From Bacteroidales bacterium (lineage in GTDB: Bacteria; Bacteroidota; Bacteroidia; Bacteroidales; UBA7960), in contig SKVW01000008.1 of assembly GCA_007129255.1 (NCBI GenBank), positions 1-35,407 on the forward strand: a DNA stretch of 35,407 bases. The letters are read 5' to 3'. The translations under genes and the position numbers were made by a program. This document shows, piece after piece, positions 32,787 to 35,407 of the stretch. The notes beneath the pieces were generated by a model. The model saw only the letters and a list, made by a program, of their open reading frames with translations. It did not search any database and was not told the origin of the DNA. The number at the start of each line of letters is the position of its first letter. Within the stretch, counting starts at the first letter, position 1.

Positions 32787-35138
32787 TTAGCCTCCGGGAG
32801 GCCAGAATACAGGAAGAAGCAACAGGGCCATGATCATGGCCACCAGGGAGAGGGGCACGCCAATCTTGATGTAATCGGTAAACCGGTATCCTCCGGGCCC
32901 CATTACCAGCAGATTGGCCGGGTGTGAAACCGGGCTCATAAAGCTGGAAGCCGCAGCAATGGCAATGGCCATCATGATGGTATAAGGGGAAATGTCAAAA
33001 CCTGCCGCAGCCTGCAGTGCCACCGGGGACATTACAACTACCAGAGCAGGAGGAGGAATGGCAAGGGTCCCTAAACTGGTAATAAGGTATAATCCGATGA
33101 TAATGCCCCACGGCCCGAATCCTCCCAGCAGATCTACCATTCCTTCGGCAATGTAGCTGGCAGCCCCCGATTGCTGCATAGCAGTGCCAAGTGGCAGCAT
33201 GCCGGCAATAAGAAAAACGGCGCGCCATTCTATGGCACGATAGGCTTCTTCCATGCGCAGACAGCCGGTGAGCACCATCAGGGCAATGCCCACCACCGCC
33301 GAAATGACCAGTGGAATCAAGCCAAGGAGAACAGGAAGGATCACCACTGCCATGACCAGAAAAGCAGAAAGGGCCTTATTGGTTCTCAGGGGTTTTTCAA
33401 GGGTTTCGGATAAGAGGATAAAATCGGCGTCTTCCTGTAATATTTCCAGTTTTTCCCTTTTTCCGTATAACAGCAGTGCTTCACCTGGGCGTAAAGGCAC
33501 ATTATGCAAATTGGTGCGGTAGGCTCTGCCTTCACGCCAGATGGCCAAAACCGTAAGGCCGTATTTTTTACGAAAGTTGATCTCTCTTAAGGTTTTTCCT
33601 GCCAACAGGGAACGCGGGGCAAGCACCACTTCGGCAAGCTGCACCTGATCCGTTTCCAGCACATGGGGCTCCGGTGTTTCCTCACTGGTCAATTCCAGGT
33701 CTTTCAACCCTTTAATTAATGGAAGATCGTTGATATTGCCCTTGACCAAAAGCCGGCTTCCAGGCTTTAACTTTTCTTTGGGTGAAGCCGCCACCAATTT
33801 TTTGCCGGGTTGAATCACGCCCAGAATACTCAAGCCAAAGGCACTGCCCAGCTGGCTCTCCTCAATGGTTTTTTCAGAGAGCCCGGAGTCTTTCCCAATA
33901 TCCATCAGGAATAAAACCTCATGAAGACGATAAACCCTGATCAGTTCATTGGGTGAAACCGGTTGAACATTTTCCAGCCCCCCACCCCGGAACTCCCCTC
34001 CCGGCCGCTGAAACAAAACCACGTCCCCGCTTTCCAAAACAACATCCTGCAGCATGCTCCTTTTCACCTCATCTCCTTTCCGAACAGCCAATAAATGAGC
34101 ATCGTGTTTTCTGAAAAAGTCTATTTCTCTTAATGGTTTTCCTGAAAGGGATGCGTTTTCCCCGATTATTGCCTCAAAAAACTCTAATTCGTAGGTAAGA
34201 AATTCCCGGGTATTAAAATCTGACTCCCCGGGTAAAAGGATTTTGCAATCTTTAAGGTTCTGCAGGGCTTCCCAGCGGCCCTGAACAAAAAGTTTATCAT
34301 TTCCCCTGATGACCAGGTCGGGGCCGGGATCCAAAAGGATTCCACCCCCCTCCCGTTTTACCGAAAGTACATTGATGCTCAGGGCTGCTCTTAATCTGCT
34401 TTCGGAAAGTGTTTTCCCGACCAGGTGGGAGGAGGGATGAACAATCAGGGTAAATGTTCGTTCACGAAGAGAGTAAGAATCGGGAAGTTGCTGGTTTTTC
34501 CTGGGGTCTGAAGATTTGAGGGTTTTATGGGTGGGCAAAAGGTGCCTGCCCACCAGGGCAATAAAACCTATCCCACCGATCATTACCCCAAGGCCCACCG
34601 GTGTGTAATCAAATAGCCGAAAAGCTTCGAACCCTCCATCCTGTAGTGCAAAGCTGATGAGCAGATTGGGCGGGGTGCCAATCAGGGTGGTCAGGCCCCC
34701 GAGCAGACATCCGTAAGCCAGGGGCATAAGCAATCGGGAAGGGCTTCGCCCGGTAGAACGGGCGATATCCATCACCACAGGCAGCATCAGGGCTGCGACC
34801 CCAATATTGTTCATAAATGCCGACATGACCCCTGAGGAAATCATGATCACCACCACCATCCCGAATTCAGTTTTCCCGGCAAGCTTAAGCACCTGCTTAC
34901 CAATAATGCGGGCCACACCCGTCTGGTATAAGCCCGCACTAAGGATAAACATGGCCCAAACCGTAATCACTGCAGGGTTGCTGAAACCTGCAATAGCCTC
35001 TGCAGGCGTAATTAAGCCGGTAATCGACAGGGTAGCCAGCACCAGCAAGGCGGTGATATCCATACGGATCCAGCCCGAAAAAAACAGCACAAGGGCGGAA
35101 AGCAAAATAAAAAGTACCAGACCAATCTCAAAGGTCAT
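32787..35138 (-). CDS. SLC13/DASS-type transporter with four RCK_C-like domains
   Basis: A 783-residue inner-membrane transporter. Residues 1-200 and 590-783 hold the two halves of a CitT/ArsB-like permease, with FMNNIGVAALMLP and TLIGTPPNLLIS in the first half and SPVSHPANLLVMGPGGY in the second. Between them, a cytoplasmic region of about 350 residues carries four TrkA-C (RCK_C)-like domains, near 225-295, 315-380, 405-475 and 495-565. Each reads as LxGKTLxE...GLTVLAI...LxPGDxLLLxG. Bacterial relatives carry sulfate, dicarboxylates or other anions with sodium. Two RCK_C copies are common, so four is notable. Substrate unknown. A -7-like box (TATTTTTG, 35194-35201) lies upstream. Confidence 0.85.
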   Translation of the reverse strand: MTFEIGLVLFILLSALVLFFSGWIRMDITALLVLATLSITGLITPAEAIAGFSNPAVITVWAMFILSAGLYQTGVARIIGKQVLKLAGKTEFGMVVVIMISSGVMSAFMNNIGVAALMLPVVMDIARSTGRSPSRLLMPLAYGCLLGGLTTLIGTPPNLLISFALQDGGFEAFRLFDYTPVGLGVMIGGIGFIALVGRHLLPTHKTLKSSDPRKNQQLPDSYSLRERTFTLIVHPSSHLVGKTLSESRLRAALSINVLSVKREGGGILLDPGPDLVIRGNDKLFVQGRWEALQNLKDCKILLPGESDFNTREFLTYELEFFEAIIGENASLSGKPLREIDFFRKHDAHLLAVRKGDEVKRSMLQDVVLESGDVVLFQRPGGEFRGGGLENVQPVSPNELIRVYRLHEVLFLMDIGKDSGLSEKTIEESQLGSAFGLSILGVIQPGKKLVAASPKEKLKPGSRLLVKGNINDLPLIKGLKDLELTSEETPEPHVLETDQVQLAEVVLAPRSLLAGKTLREINFRKKYGLTVLAIWREGRAYRTNLHNVPLRPGEALLLYGKREKLEILQEDADFILLSETLEKPLRTNKALSAFLVMAVVILPVLLGLIPLVISAVVGIALMVLTGCLRMEEAYRAIEWRAVFLIAGMLPLGTAMQQSGAASYIAEGMVDLLGGFGPWGIIIGLYLITSLGTLAIPPPALVVVMSPVALQAAAGFDISPYTIMMAIAIAAASSFMSPVSHPANLLVMGPGGYRFTDYIKIGVPLSLVAMIMALLLLPVFWPPGG

Positions 35139-35266
35139 CTCCCAGAATTTTTAATTAAAGGTAATGACATCAAACTTTAATGCACTTTTAAACCAAAAAT
35201 ACAACTATAAAAAAAAAGCGGAAAATCCTCTGGTGTAAAAAAAAGAAAAAATTGACCGGAATCCTG

Positions 35267-35407
35267 CTATTCCACCAATTTTAATTTTTGCAGGATCATT
35301 TTAAAATCTTTTTCCCTGACCGGTTTGGTAAGATATTCATCCATGCCCATAGACATATATTTTTCACGGTCGCCCTCAAAAGCATTGGCACTAAGGCCAA
35401 CAATGGG
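35267..35407 (-). CDS. Response regulator receiver domain, C-terminal end (partial)
   Basis: The last 46 codons of a minus-strand gene that enters from the right edge and stops at 35267-35269 (TAG). The translated piece has [20 protein letters not shown] then [13 protein letters not shown], the conserved end of a CheY-like receiver: the switch Ser in LSAN and the Lys of TKP. The wording is typical of receivers at the C-terminus of hybrid histidine kinases, so the full protein is probably one. Upstream domains lie outside the window. It ends 128 bases before the SLC13 gene. Confidence 0.85.
   Translation of the reverse strand, partial: PIVGLSANAFEGDREKYMSMGMDEYLTKPVREKDFKMILQKLKLVE

Overview
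This window looks like chromosomal DNA from a member of the Bacteroidota, most likely class Bacteroidia. The evidence is a fused LpxC-FabZ enzyme, a PorX-type regulator with a PglZ domain, a secreted protein with SprB repeats and a type IX secretion C-terminal signal, DUF4491 proteins, and a promoter of the Bacteroidota type (TTG-N19-TAnnTTTG) in front of tRNA genes. No insertion sequence, phage gene, CRISPR array or rRNA was seen. The genus cannot be judged from the sequence alone.

Left part (1-9120). A radical SAM protein runs off the left edge on the minus strand. A GNAT acetyltransferase follows on the plus strand. A minus-strand series reads from 7993 down to 2273: TonB-dependent receptor, AmpG/RhtX-like permease, protoporphyrinogen oxidase and, after 142 bases, a WaaP/Kdo-kinase-like protein. 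Upstream of the series are three small membrane proteins, two of them tandem DUF4491 copies.

Middle-left (9282-15352). This is mainly single-gene housekeeping and accessory functions: a family 2 glycosyltransferase, a lipoprotein glutathione peroxidase followed by an SRPBCC protein, mannose-6-phosphate isomerase, an unknown acidic protein, a short-chain dehydrogenase and a large GNAT-like protein. Two identical tRNA-Lys(UUU) genes follow, behind the best promoter in the window.

Centre (15411-25909). On the minus strand, porX, tsaE and an alanine-dehydrogenase-like gene form a probable operon. Divergent from it, the plus strand carries a lipid A block: HD phosphohydrolase, lpxD, lpxC-fabZ, lpxA, an ABC ATPase, efp and a second lpxD-like gene that ends at a clear terminator. 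Together these make the first steps of lipid A synthesis, with FabZ supplying the 3-hydroxyacyl-ACP branch point.

Right part (25961-35407). A minus-strand cytochrome c maturation cluster (ccmB, ccmC, a ccmD-like gene, ccmE) carries the CxxxY form of CcmE and lacks adjacent ccmA, ccmF and ccmH. The ABC ATPase next to lpxA has the right size to be the missing CcmA. Upstream is a 1200-residue type IX cargo protein with eight SprB-like repeats and a strong terminator. Then come a flavin reductase family protein, an SLC13-type transporter with four RCK_C-like domains, and the C-terminal end of a response regulator receiver domain at the right edge.

No clearly unprecedented system is visible. The best leads are the receptor-permease-HemG operon, the variant Ccm system with a possible displaced CcmA, the second LpxD with an altered core, the alanine-dehydrogenase-like protein that seems to lack the catalytic histidine, and the cysteine-rich radical SAM protein.
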